A stretch of 64,000 nt of DNA, taken from the NCBI GenBank assembly GCA_029641185.1, contig JAPWGK010000015.1:744001-808000 (forward strand), given 5' to 3'. Origin of the DNA: Pseudofabraea citricarpa (taxonomy: Eukaryota > Ascomycota > Leotiomycetes > Helotiales > Dermateaceae). The translations under genes and the position numbers were made by a program. Every line of letters starts with the position of its first letter. Within the stretch, counting starts at the first letter, position 1. Below the pieces are notes generated by a model. It saw only the letters and a program-made list of their open reading frames with translations. It ran no database searches and was not told the origin of the DNA. Positions 34,440-46,090 of this stretch are shown here, piece by piece.

Positions 34440-36075
34440 TTAGAGCCCCTCTTCACCGGCTTTGCAAAGTTTTATTTCACGGCCCCACTCAGATTTCAAT
34501 ACCTGTGAGGCTGTTATTCTGCGTGATGGATTTGGATCCAGAATTGAGTAGATGACGTTACGACAGCGAGCCTGGATTCCATGCATTAGTAGATTTCAGC
34601 CAGTGAGGACATGTTGTGCTTACCCTGTGCAAGGACTCTATTGGTGCGTAACCCTCTTCGTCTCTGCGGCCCTCCAGATAGCGCTCGTAGAATTCATCTT
34701 CGTCCCTCTTTGCAACACGCCACAGGTGCCGACCAGTGCGCATTGCCATGTAGATCACACCAGTGGCCCAGACATCTACAGCACGGGCATCGAACTCGGA
34801 ATCGATGTATTCCTCAGGTGCGATGTATGGTGCAGATCCGCAAAGACCAGTGACCATATGTGCATCGGTTTCCCATGCCATGCGGAAACATTCACCGTTA
34901 CCGAAATCGGTGATCTTGAGGGATCCGTGAGTGGTAAGTAGGAGGTTTTCAGGTTTCAAATCCCGATGAGCCACACCCATCTCATGCATGTATTCGACAC
35001 CGCGCATCATCTGCTTGAAGTAACAATCTGCCTCGTTGACTTCCAATTTGCCGGCTGCCAAGACAAGCGTGTACAAGTCGCCACCGGCACAGAACTCCAT
35101 GACCTCGCAGTAATCTCCCTTGGCGTCCTGGAGAAGATCGAGGGTGTGAATTACATTAGGATGCCGTAACGACGATGATATACAAAATTCTGAAGTGAGT
35201 CGCTTGCTGTACTTCCGCTCGTTCTCTTCTGGACGGCGGCGGAATTCCTTGACTGCGTAGAGCTGTTCACCAGCACCTTCCAGGCGCTTGTGGGATATCC
35301 TGACGATACCGAACGCTCCCCGACCCACGATTTCCTGGCATTTGCCGTACTTCTCGACGAGGGTCGCGGTGGCATTCGGTCCGCCCTTCTTGTCCGAGGC
35401 TGAAGCCAGGCTTTCCTTCTCGCGCTTGAGCTGGTCTACCCAGGATGACATGAGCGACAGTTGCTGATCGCCTTCGTGCTGCTCGCTGTTTTTGGCCTTG
35501 CCACTTATCACATTTCGTAGCATGTCTGACAACTTCTCCTGCCTTTTGGCACTCTTGAGGTGGTGCTCATGGCCACCTTGGACGTTGGGTAGCACGACAT
35601 AGCGCTGATGCACCGCATTTGCGGCGGCTGGTTTTCCTTTAGTTGGCGCCGTGGTGCTGCGTTCTTTGGAGGTCGAGACTTTGTCGTTCGAGGTGGACTT
35701 TCGAGCGGGCGGGTTGGGTCTCGTGGGCGTGTCTGGGACGGGAGAAGAGACGCTGGAATTCCTGGCCGGCTGCGAGGTCAAGGACTCTTGCGATCTTATA
35801 GCGTCCTTGGTAGAGAACATTCGAGTGAGCCGCTTCGTCATCGATGGTTTCTCTGCTGCCAGCACAGCAGGTGCTGGCTTCTGATGATGTGGCTCAGATG
35901 GTGGCGCAGCATGGCCGTTGGTTGCATTTAAGTTTTCGATACTTGGAACAGAGGAGCCATTCGTCGTTGGTCGGGATACTGGGGATCCGACGGTCGAGGA
36001 CAGCGGTGATGCTCCTGGAGAAAGGCGGACTTTTTCCACGGCGAGAGCTTCTCGTTGCGCGCTGACGGTTGCCAT
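34440..36075 (-). CDS. Serine/threonine protein kinase, Hal4(Sat4)/Hal5 type
   Basis: Fungal-specific kinase subfamily that stabilises plasma-membrane K+ and nutrient transporters and affects salt tolerance. Exons 36075-34624 and 34571-34440, 527 residues. The N-terminal 240 residues are disordered and Ser/Pro/Thr-rich, with a short KPSMTKRLTRMFSTKD block. The kinase domain starts near residue 245: EIVGRGAFGIVRIS, AVKEFRRRP, then VMEFCAGGDLYTL, AHRDLKPENLLLT, DFGNGECFRMAWE, CGSAPYIAPEEY and VDVWATGVIYMAM. This GNGECFR activation start and FCISSSLRHPNVI are typical of the Hal/Npr1 group. The second exon is short and carries the kinase C-tail (ARCRNVIYSILDPNPSRRI, ASQVLKSEWGREI). Reading straight through the 52 bp intron would lose this tail. 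ATG 36075 is the first in-frame start. A 6.5 kb gene-free region lies upstream. Confidence 0.92.
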
Positions 36076-36520
36076 TCCTCTTCGCGATACTATGCGATGC
36101 AGCTGATGCTCGGTACAGGGTTGGCTCACGATGGAGAAGAAGGCTGCTGGGGTGCTGGTTCTGTAAGACCGCCGAGGCGGTGCGGGCAATGCCCGAACTT
36201 TTTGTTTTTGAATCGAGGAGGGTAAAGATATTGGGGGGTACCGGCGCACACACAGGTTCGAGGAGGAGGAGGAGGGATCGCGGACAGGTAGGGACGAGAA
36301 GTTTGAACAAGGGAGGAAGGAAAAGGAAAGGAAATTTGCGCGTCGTGTTGTGTGGTGCGGTGCGGTAGTCGAGGTGGTAGTTAAAGGTCGTCGTGGGTTT
36401 AGTGCTACGGGCAGCTTATGTGATGAGATGGGCGTCGGGGGGTGATGGGGGTGATGGGGGGGAGCTTGGGAGGTGAGGCGAGATTCAAGCCTTGAGCGTC
36501 TTGATTGCTTTTGGGTTGGG

Positions 36521-36633
36521 CGTGTGTAGGGTGTGTGTAGGGTGTGTGTAGGTGTAGGGTATAGGGTGTAGGGTGTACCGGTAGGGTGTAAGGTGTAAGG
36601 TGTAAGGTGTAAGTAAGGTGTAGGGTGTAGGGG
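36521..36633 (+). repeat. TGTAGGG/TGTAAGG degenerate minisatellite
   Basis: About fifteen variants of a 6-8 base unit (GTGTAGG, GTGTAGGGTATAGG, GTGTAAG) are readable over 113 bases, about 450 bases upstream of the Hal4-type kinase ATG. Confidence 0.9.
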
Positions 36634-37137
36634 ACAGCAGTACCCCGGAACCAGACTGTCTGCGACTGCGGTTTTACTATGCGCGATTTTCCCGGTACCG
36701 TCTGGTCTGGTCTGGTCTGGTTTGGTTTGGTCTGGTCACTGGTGTGTGTTTTTTTCTCTCTCTCTGCTTGGGGATCGACTTGAGGGGGAAATGAGAAATG
36801 AGAAATGAAGAGGGGGAGAGCCGGGCTGTAAAGTAGTTCTAGTTGGCGGGCAGGGAGGGCAGAGGACAGAGGACGGAGGGGAGTTGGCAGTTGGCAGTGG
36901 GCAGTGCTGGCGCTGGTTTGGTGGTTTTGTATAGGGAGTTGGTACGCTGGGCTGGCGGCCGTGGTTGGGTCCTCGACGCTGAAGGCTGGAGGCTGCTTAT
37001 AGGCGGCGGCGGCACGTACACACTCAGGCCTCGCAACAAAACAGAAAAGTAAGTAGAAATAGAATTGCGTGTGTGAAATAAATACTAAAGTCTGGACTGG
37101 GCGTGCCAACCATGCTACAATGCCCACTTGTCCACTC

Positions 37138-37160
37138 ATCCATCCATCCATCCATCCATC
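37138..37160 (+). repeat. (ATCC)n tetranucleotide repeat
   Basis: Six CATC/ATCC units in a row. Confidence 0.9.
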
Positions 37161-40100
37161 ATTAATCCAGTCCGTCCGTCAGTCCGTTGAGACGATTCCG
37201 TCAGCTTAGTCAAAAAAGAAAGGAGGCGGTGGTGGACAGGGCAGGCCGGCCAGCTGGTGGTTACAGTACAGTGGTTACAGTGGTTATAGTGGCTACAATG
37301 ACTAACAAATACAGTGACCTCAAGCAAGCAAGCAACCAGTATTAGGCAGTTGGTCCAGCGTGTCTACAGGTACAGCTACAGCTACCGTTACCACAAACAA
37401 CAACACCCACATCATCAATAGTGGTTTAGCTGCAAGAGCCCACTCAACCTGCTTGGTCGGGTCGGGTAATAATAATTAAGTCATTTGTTTGTTAGTTTTT
37501 CGGGCCTAGCAAAGGCTGCAAAAAAATTTGACAAATCTAATAAACCCCTTCTGGTGCGCTCAGACTTTTCCCTGCTCAGAAATGAATTACCAAACCGCAA
37601 CCGCAACCGCAAGGAGTGACTGAGTGACTGACTGACTGACGGACTGACGCGCCCGACTGACTCTCTGTCACCATCCATCTCTCCTCCATGTCACCCATTT
37701 CCACCACTCGCTGGCTCACCGAGTTCACCGAGTCACCACCACCTCCTCCTCCACCTCCACCTCCATTCTTGCCGGCTATTCATTCCACACACACACACAC
37801 ACACACACATTCTCCCATTCCCCCAATTTCCTGTTACCTGTTTACACTTTTGGCGCTGAGGCCCGTCCGGCATTCGGGTTGTCCAGAGTCCAGAACCGCA
37901 GCTGTACTTGGCAGCGGTAACAGACCTCGCTCTGCTTGTTTAGACTCGAGAGCCCTTATGTGTTGTGACCTGAATCCGTTATTACCTTGAAACGCTTAGT
38001 GAGCCCCAACTATCACCTGTCAGGCTGGATGATGGACCACTGGAGCAGCCCTCAGCCCTATCAAAAGAGCAAAGGCCAATCTGTGGGCTCTCGCTGTGGC
38101 CAATACGTCACTTGCAACTCAATCACTGGACTGCTTGCTCGGCCTGCCCCGTACCACCGTGTATTGCCTTGTACGGCCTTGTACGGCCTTGGATCACCTT
38201 GTCCTCCCACCTTGTACGCTCACACGTGTCGATCGTCACTGCTAATGACACCTCTCGGTCGAGTAGTGTCATGATACCTGCGAGCGATCGGATCAGAAAT
38301 CATGATGGATGATGGATGGATCACGGATGGATGCACTCAACATGTCACCACCCACCACCCATCTTCTTCTGCTGCCCGTTTCCCTCCGCAGCGGTGGATG
38401 CTCACGGCCCGGGACGAAAGGAGGGTCTCCTCTTCAGCTCTTCCAGGTACACATTGCCATGCATGCTTGCTGCACAACCCGCATTGCTCGTTCGCGGTCA
38501 AAAGAGCGGTATTGTTGTTGCTGCTGCTGCTGCTGCTGCCAACTCATTCAGCACACCTGCAGATGCAGATGGGGCCGATGCCAGCACCCGTGGATTTCCA
38601 ATCGGCCGGGCGCCCCATTGGCCAGCCTGTCTCCATCGGCAACCTCAAATAGCACGGAGGTGAAAATGAGGGGTTGCACGATGGTTACCAGTTTGCTGGA
38701 GAGCGACATGGTAGAGAGCGGTGAGCAGGCCAGCCACCGAGCATGGAGTGGTCTGGAGTCGTTAGTGCCATGTTCATGTGCAGGATTGTGGAGAGAGCTC
38801 ATAAAGCACAAGCCGTCCGCTTCCGTCTTGGTCGTATTGCATCGTGTGTGTGCGCTCGGGATCGAGAACCTGATAGATAAATACATGGCGCGTCCGGGTC
38901 CGATCAGGGCCAGCATTCCTCGCCGCAGCCTATGATCGAAAGCCGAGCGACCTCGTGGAAGAGGTCAGACTGGAATGAGGTGCTGCCATTGCGGTATTTT
39001 CATCGTCGGTGTGAGCAGTGTGGTGACATTACAGGTTGTGATTGTGTCTCTTTCAAGGGGGGGCAAGCAACAGCCAAGGGACGGGGGAAAAGCTTGTCTC
39101 GACATTTGAGGGCAAAAGGGCCCATGTGAAGGGCCAAGAGACGCTCTTATCAGTGATGAGGATGCATCACATATCAGCAATGCGCTGGCAAAAGCTCCAC
39201 GACGACCTTTGCCAAAGTCTGGTATCTCTGCTTTACCCGGCCTCCGAGGAATCCTCACCACCATCGCTTGTTACACTTGCAATCGCAATGCCTTTTCTTT
39301 TTCTCTCTCTTTTCCTGTCCTTTGAAAAATGATAGATTTCTGCATTTCGGCCCTTCTATGCTGCCATTGCTGGCAATTCAAGTGATTGCCGTGGTGCAGC
39401 TCTCGCTAGCATATCAATTTCCTGGATGGGACTCTCCGCCAGAGAATTCTTCCTGATGCCTCAACATCGACGCACAACGACAAATGGAATTGCTTTCCGA
39501 TTTTTGTCTTGCGGCTCGCTCGCCAGCTTTGTAAGCTCTGGCTTATCTTCTGTCGCCTGAAGAAAGGAGGGCTGCGTATTGCCCACTCAACAGTGAGTAA
39601 GCTCGATAGGAGGCTGCAGAGCCTCATTGTGCTCTGAATCTGGCAATGGATGTCCAAACCTCAATTACTCCCTGCACACAAATTTGAGTCACTTCTGAAG
39701 TATCAGTCCACACACACACTCTCTCTCGCCAGTTTGATGACTGTCCAGACTCGAAATTTGCCATGTCGAGTTTACGGAGGAGGTAGATTTCGTTTCCCGT
39801 AACATGTTATATGCAGGGACTTCCACGAAAAGCCTCTTGAATTAGGCGACGGGTAGGTTCGAGGTTACATGTCACCTTGTCTTCCTCACCAGCTCATGAT
39901 TGGCGACCCCGCCTCACTCAGACCATCGCACACAGCAAGTACGGTACAGGCTTCAGGTACATGAACTATGTACAGTACCGAGCTCGAAGGAACCAACCCA
40001 AATTCAAGCTTTTCTCTCCGACCCTCTCGGAGATCTGGAGGAATTGTCCATCACCATTCACTCGTATCCCACTCTTGCTGACTATCACTACCGTATCGCC

Positions 40101-42057
40101 CTCTGTCCAATGTCCATCTGTAGAGGTTGCCAACTCTTGCTGCGCCGGATGACTTCTTCGGCTTACTTGAGGGATTTTTGTCTCAAATCGCTCACTTGAC
40201 TTTTTTTTTTTAAGAAGTCATGAAATTGATCTATGGGTTGGGGTTGGTTGGGTGGGTTCGGCCATCTCTTGGTGGCTGGCGATGCGCCAAACCTTACGTG
40301 TGAGGAGGGACAGAAAGTCAGAAAGTCAGGAAGTGCAAGAAAGCCTCGAATAACCGCGCTCGGTAATCATGACGCCCCTATCACAAGTGTGCGAGATGAT
40401 TCCAAACCTTCCCACAGTACATCTGACAGCCGCCATGTCCGTCAAACCACACAGAGCATCTTCCAGCGGCGAAAGACGGGGTGGTCTGGATTTTTTTACT
40501 TTCTGCATGACGCATTCCTCTCGCGGCTGTCGAGTTCGTCCGAACTCTGTTTCCGGAACTTCCTCGCACCCATATACTTTCCTTCGCATAAGATCCGCCC
40601 GTCGTTATATGAGCAACCGGGTGCCGAAAATGCCTCTTGATTCTGCTCTCTCTTCTGCACTGCCTTGCTTGGTATGTCTATGTTCGCAGAGGCCAGAAAC
40701 TCTCACGTCTGGCGCAGAGTTGTAAACGTCGCTTGATGCGTCATTCTTCTTAACTCTGCATCGTCAATTTCGTTTAGCCCCCTCGTCATCTCAAATCTTG
40801 CTGCCGCCCCGGTGTTTTTGTATCAGAGACGCGTTCTTCCTACAATTCGGAGTTCCGCGGTCTACTGGGGAGTTCTGCGGTGCCGTGTGCATCATGCCGT
40901 GTCCTCTTTGTACCAAGGCGATGAAGGGGGGTTTGTCCTGCGAGATTTGAAACTTCCAAGAGGGACTGCGTCTCCTTGCCTTCTATGTCCATCTCACTCC
41001 TCCCTCGCTTCGCTACCTTTGATTCTGTCCACCATATCCGTCTGTGGCATATAGAGATGAAGCTATGCACATGACTTAGCTTGAATGGGGGACCAGGAGC
41101 AGTAGTGACCTTCATTTCTTCCTGATTCATGCCTGCGATACCTGGCCTAAAAGTATTTAGGAAGGAAGCCTTTACCGAATCATTTTCAAAGAGGGAGGTT
41201 AGCCTATATGCCTCTTCGATGTGATTCCTTGAATTTTGTTGCTTGATATGGCCAAGGTGATCAAAGATGTCTTACGAGAGGCGGCCACGGATGGGATGGG
41301 GATTTGTAGGACGTGGATATAAAAGGAGGGATGGTTGAGTGCTCGTCGTTTTCGTTACCTGCTTCTCCTCTCCCCCCTTTCTTCGATAGCGATCGCGTAA
41401 GGATAGGTTGTTACTCGGCTGGGTCTCTCTCTGGTCAGCGTGCAGGTACTCACTATAGTATCGGATTTCCAATCCATGATATTGCAACTCCTGATATGTT
41501 ACGAGGGTTGATTTGGAGTGATGTGATATGATGCTTACACTTACATCTAAATCTATTCCTTTCTTTCTTCCGTTCTGCTTTTGCTCTTCTTTCGTTTTGA
41601 TAACCTGCGCTATCGGGATAGAAGAATAGGGCAATACATACATATTACACCAGAGAACCCATCATTTCTTGATACTCCTATCCTATCTTATATGTTTTGT
41701 TCTATCTCTCACACATGCGTTGGCTTTCGCTCTCGTGCTCTATGGACGTCGACAGGTGTCCCGTCCCGTACTCAAACACGACAGAAGCAGACTATGCTCT
41801 CTGATCTTGATCCCAAGACCAAGGAAGGAGGCATACCGAGTCCAGACACCCAGGGGCAGAGACGAAGACAGAGACGCAGAAAGAAGGAAAAAAGATAGCC
41901 CGCCACTTCATCTCGCAGGTCGCTGGCGAGGAAGACTTCGCGAGGCAGAGTTCTGGGTTGCAGTGTGGCAGGTTTAGATGTAGAGAGGGATTTTCTTTCT
42001 TGATGCTGAGGGAGATGTGGATTTGAATCTTTATTTATAGAAATCACCTTTCGTCTG

Positions 42058-42062
42058 CTTCT

Positions 42063-42094
<32 letters not shown>

Positions 42095-42101
42095 TTCTTC
42101 T
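42058..42101 (+). repeat. (TTC)n trinucleotide repeat
   Basis: About fourteen TTC units interrupted once by CTC, downstream of the BCS1-like gene. Confidence 0.95.
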
Positions 42102-42568
42102 GCCACTTGGAAAGCCGGGTAGAGTCTAGAGAAGAGGCTAAGGTTGTTGAAATAGTAGGAAAATTGAATGGGGACTTGTTGATTGCTTACTTATCTGACG
42201 AGGCTAGGGATTTCATGGCGTGTTTTATGTTGCTTCTGCTGTATGCCTATGGGTAGATGATGGACTAGGTCGATTTATTTATTTAGTTTAGAGCTTTCTG
42301 CGCGTCATCAACTTTTTAACATTGAATGTGAGTGGGTTTGGAGCATATATACACATACACACGCTGATACAGACACTATTACATGAAAAGGAAAACTAAC
42401 TTCTTTTTGTATTTGATATCTAGGTAGATTAAGTACGCTGCAACGCTCAAACTGAAAGACCTCTGATGATGTGTGTTAAAAAGCACGCTGATTGCCGCCC
42501 TGGAAAAGAATTGAAAATTGAAAATTCATACATGAATAACCACCCTTGAACCCAGGATAGACCGCAGA

Positions 42569-44440
42569 TTAGGCAGATCCCTCTTCAGAAGCGGCACTGG
42601 CCTTCTTAGAATTCGTACCACAAGGACAGGAACAACTTGCGGAGGACTCATCCTCACTCTGCTCCGTAGAAGAGGTCTCGCTAGCGGGAGTACTCGATGT
42701 CGTCTCACTTCCAGTACTCAAGAGTCTCGATTTCTCTTTCTCCTTCTCGGCTTCCTTCTTATTTCGCTCTTCATCCTTGCTCTTGACCCATTCCGCTGCA
42801 TTATCCACAGCCTGAGCAGCTTCTCTCTTGTACTTGAGCAGGTAGCCCTGGATCTCAGCTGGACTGAACGCCTCGTTGGGAATAATTTCTGAAAATCTCT
42901 CGCTTAGGGCAGATATCCTGGATTCTTCGTCCAGCTTAGCTTTTCGTTGTTGTTCTTTGCGTACCTCGCGAGATTTTCCCACATCATCTGATTCAAAACT
43001 TTTTGTATACATTTGCTTTTTAGATGAAGGGAAATCTCCTTCCAAAGTAGCGAAGATGCCACGGAAGATGGTCTTGATCATATCGGTGCTGGCGAGATTG
43101 AATTGGACTCTCATATCGACTCTACCCGGTCTAATCAAGGCATCGTCTAGCTTGTCAATGTGATTCGTGGTCATAATCAGAACGCGCCCTTCTACACTGG
43201 CTACGCCGTCCAAGATATTAAGGAGAGCCGAGAGAGAAATCTTGCCACCGGACGAGTTTGCTGTAGGTACTCCTGGTGTCACACCTGCTGGAATGACGGA
43301 TACCTGCTTGCTCGCTTCCACAACCTCTGGCTTATCTCGCGCATGAGTCAGGCCGGCAGTATCGATGTCCTCTAAAAGAACAACACATTCTTTGGGAAGC
43401 TCGGCAAATAAGGTACCAAGGTTTTCCTCGTTCATTGCAGGAGAATTGAGACTGACGATGTAGATTTTGAGGTCAAAATATCCAGCGATTGCGAATGATA
43501 AACTACTCTTGCCAGTTCCTGGAGGTCCGTAAAGTAGATAGCCTCGTCGATAGGGTATGCCCCTGTTGCTGTACCATCGACGTGTATGTGGGTGCAGATA
43601 GTCGCTCATATCATCCAGCAAAGATCTCTTGACACCCTCATCAAGTACTACGGTAGAGAAAGGCCTGGAGACTCTCGACATACATCTTATCCAAGTCGGC
43701 TCGCTTGTACCGGGTTTCAACGCACCACGGTAAATCAGAGTCTTGTTCTCATCATTTTTTGAATACGTTGTGCGGCATTCATCCAGCAATTCTTTTAGAA
43801 CAGCTGGATTTCGGCCAAAACAGGAAAGGGAGATCTCTTCGCGCTCGCTGGCGGGCACGTAAGATTGTCGTGTATCCTGGGTTCGTTTGAAGACGAGAAG
43901 TCGGCCTTTGTACCAGAAATAGTGAGTGCCAAATGATGGGGTATACTGCAGTGCCTTCTTCTCCTTCTTTTTAGGCTTCGCGCTCTCGTCACCTCCCTCT
44001 GAGTCTTCGATATCTGAATCTTCTTCGCGTTCCCGGTCTCTATCTGCCCATACGACAAACCAGCTTCGCGAACCCAAGTTGGTGTTGGCAACAAACCTAC
44101 GAGATTTTCTGGCAAATCCCTGGTGAGCAACCCATCCCATTACCATATTGTACATCTCATCGTCCACTCGAATGTCTGCCGTGGACATGAAGTGGCTTTC
44201 CATTAGTTCCCATAGGTAAGCGCTGATGTATTTGAGAGCAAAGGCTACTCCAGCGATAGCAGCCATAGTGGGAATGTAAATGGAGAGATCGATCTTTGTG
44301 TATTTGTACAGCGTCGAAGAGAAAACGGAGAAGCCCGGAATTACAGCATCGAGCAAGACAGTTTGAGGATTAAGTTGCGCAGATGAGATGGGGTCGCCTG
44401 GCAACGAGCCCATTTCACAGGCTGTTGCATTCATGGCCAT
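42569..44440 (-). CDS. BCS1-like AAA ATPase, probably mitochondrial inner membrane
   Basis: Single-exon, 623 residues. N-terminal membrane segment about residues 54-75 (IYIPTMAAIAGVAFALKYIS). The BCS1 N-terminal domain follows (SRSWFVVWADRD, SFGTHYFWYKGRLLVFKR, EISLSCFGRNPAVLKELLDE), then the AAA core: WYSNRGIPYRRGYLLYGPPG, Walker A GPPGTGKSS near 303-311, Walker B VVLLEDIDTAG near 350-360, second-region MTTNHIDKLDDALIRPGRVD. Canonical Bcs1 translocates the Rieske protein into complex III and is about 450 residues; this protein is longer. It has an acidic then Lys-rich insert at about 137-160 and a charged C-terminal region ending in a Ser-rich tail with CSCPCG. It is therefore more likely one of the expanded fungal BCS1-like paralogues than Bcs1 itself. 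Divergent from the m-AAA protease gene. Catalytic motifs are intact. Confidence 0.9.
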   Translation of the reverse strand: MAMNATACEMGSLPGDPISSAQLNPQTVLLDAVIPGFSVFSSTLYKYTKIDLSIYIPTMAAIAGVAFALKYISAYLWELMESHFMSTADIRVDDEMYNMVMGWVAHQGFARKSRRFVANTNLGSRSWFVVWADRDREREEDSDIEDSEGGDESAKPKKKEKKALQYTPSFGTHYFWYKGRLLVFKRTQDTRQSYVPASEREEISLSCFGRNPAVLKELLDECRTTYSKNDENKTLIYRGALKPGTSEPTWIRCMSRVSRPFSTVVLDEGVKRSLLDDMSDYLHPHTRRWYSNRGIPYRRGYLLYGPPGTGKSSLSFAIAGYFDLKIYIVSLNSPAMNEENLGTLFAELPKECVVLLEDIDTAGLTHARDKPEVVEASKQVSVIPAGVTPGVPTANSSGGKISLSALLNILDGVASVEGRVLIMTTNHIDKLDDALIRPGRVDMRVQFNLASTDMIKTIFRGIFATLEGDFPSSKKQMYTKSFESDDVGKSREVRKEQQRKAKLDEESRISALSERFSEIIPNEAFSPAEIQGYLLKYKREAAQAVDNAAEWVKSKDEERNKKEAEKEKEKSRLLSTGSETTSSTPASETSSTEQSEDESSASCSCPCGTNSKKASAASEEGSA

Positions 44441-46090
44441 TGCGCTTTCTTGACCAGATAAAGTAGGGAAATGGAGATGGAAGTGAAATTAGGTGAAGTT
44501 GGTTTTTGAAGATGATGATTAATGGGGTAGGGTAGCAGTGGATACGACGGCAATTTGCGAAAAAGAGAAAGAAAGAAAAGGTTGGAGGCTAATGGTATCA
44601 CAATGCCCTCTTGAAAGGGACAGAGGATTCTAGTATTCCCACGAAATATATGGCCAAAAAGCAGCCTTTATACGGGACGCTAAAAGCTGGCTGCAGGCTG
44701 CAACCTTCCATCAGGCAATCAACCAGCGTTAGAATCGAGTCACCGGAAAGCGTCATTAGGCCAAAAGCTGAGTCTGACAGTCGCAGTCTATGACAACTTT
44801 GCCATCAGTCGGTCACTTAGCTGCTTAGACCATGCAGGCGCTCCCTGACAACTCAGAAGTACACTTGACTCGAGGGCATCTAGTGCCTGTGGAGAAGGCT
44901 GCTCATTCGCTGCGTCGTGCTTCCAGGACACCGCAGAGCGAGGTTGTAGCCACCACTCACATCGGTCTTACCGATCTTGAAATATCCAACCCAACGACTT
45001 CGTGCTGTTTGTGCCCTTGGCAACGTTGGAAAGCTCACAATATCTGCCGTTGAGATATAAATAATTGCAGGCTACCCTTGAACGTAGGGAGCGGGATTTT
45101 GCGTCGATTCGACCCGGACACCGGAGACATGTTGAGTAATTCTTCTGCCGTAGTCGCTGCACCCGTCACTCGGAATCTGGGTTATCGAGATGGGTTAGTG
45201 GGGGTTGCAGCACTTCTGCATTGTAAGGCTGAGAGGCTGTAGATATCTGCCCTACGAATGCACTGCCACACGCGCTGGCCTGGCCTAGCCTAGACTTTCA
45301 GTGACGTTCACACCCCCGTAGAATGGTTTGCGAAATGCCCACCTTAATAGGCGGCTCTTGTGATGGATATTAAACCAGCCAGCTCAAGGCATTCAGGCGT
45401 CGTCTTCAGGGTTGTGCGCACCCATAGCCACAGGCTCTAGTGCTAGCACACTCATACTACACAGTCAGAAAGTGAGAATCCCAGCAGTGCAGCGCAACCC
45501 GTCACCAGCCCAGTGTCGTATGCTGTGATGCAAGTTGGATGATCCAGGAATACATACACTTTCGATGCCGACAAGAATGCTGCACAGGAACCAATGGTTT
45601 GGGAGGTGTGTCTTCAAAGTGGGTTGTTTGCCTGCTGCTGTGAGGCCCTCCAACTTGCAATGCGGTATGGGCAAAAGTCAAAAAATACAAGAAAACAAAA
45701 GTGAGTCGAACAGGTGTACAATGGTGTGAATGGGGAATACAGGAGGTTTTTATTCTGTGTAGGTAGTGTAGTAGAGAAGAGGCTCCGTTGATCAATCGAG
45801 GGAGTTTGCGCACAATAATTGTGCACGAGGAATTATGGTCGGCCCGCCCTGGACCGCACGCTAGAACTAGTCCGATTATCAACCAGAGGGCATTTGTAGG
45901 CATCATTGTTGAATCACGCGAAGCTAGCTTTTTACCACTCTCTCTTGCCTTCAATTCTGTCTCTTGAGCAACCTACTCTACCCCCCAGTATTCCTTCTCC
46001 GATGAGATAGCACCGGGTCATACTGCTATCACGTATCGTGACTCCGACCTCCCTTAAAATCTCTCCCAACACAGCTCTAGCCAAGCAAGA
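44441..46090. promoter_or_regulatory. Divergent intergenic region between BCS1-like and m-AAA protease genes
   Basis: 1.65 kb holding both promoters. A minus-strand frame (45906-45502, 134 codons) begins with a signal-peptide-like stretch but is otherwise unsupported; see findings. No repeats of note. Confidence 0.5.

Larger units (their letters stand above)
36076..42568. other. 6.5 kb gene-free region upstream of the Hal4-type kinase
   Basis: Longest stretch without a supported gene. It lies between the start of the kinase and the 3' end of the BCS1-like gene on the same strand. Contents: a TGTAGGG-type minisatellite (36521-36633), TGGTC units at 36700-36735, ATCC units at 37138-37160, GACT units at 37615-37650, (CTC/CAC)n and (AC)n near 37735-37810, CTGCTG near 38518-38540 and a TTC tract (42058-42101). 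Open frames up to 248 codons derive from these repeats. Probable extended regulatory region or non-coding transcript. Confidence 0.5.

Noticed and set aside
36076..36249. N-terminal extension of the Hal4-type kinase
   Set aside because: No ATG in this in-frame stretch; the extension would start at GTG.
36405..37151. 248-codon minus-strand open frame
   Set aside because: Much of it is translation of the TGTAGGG minisatellite (YTLHLTPYT-type repeats) and GA/CT tracts; composition artefact.
38309..38935. 208-codon plus-strand open frame
   Set aside because: Overlapping frames of similar length are open on both strands, one translates a CTGCTG repeat as poly-Cys or poly-Leu, and no family is recognised.
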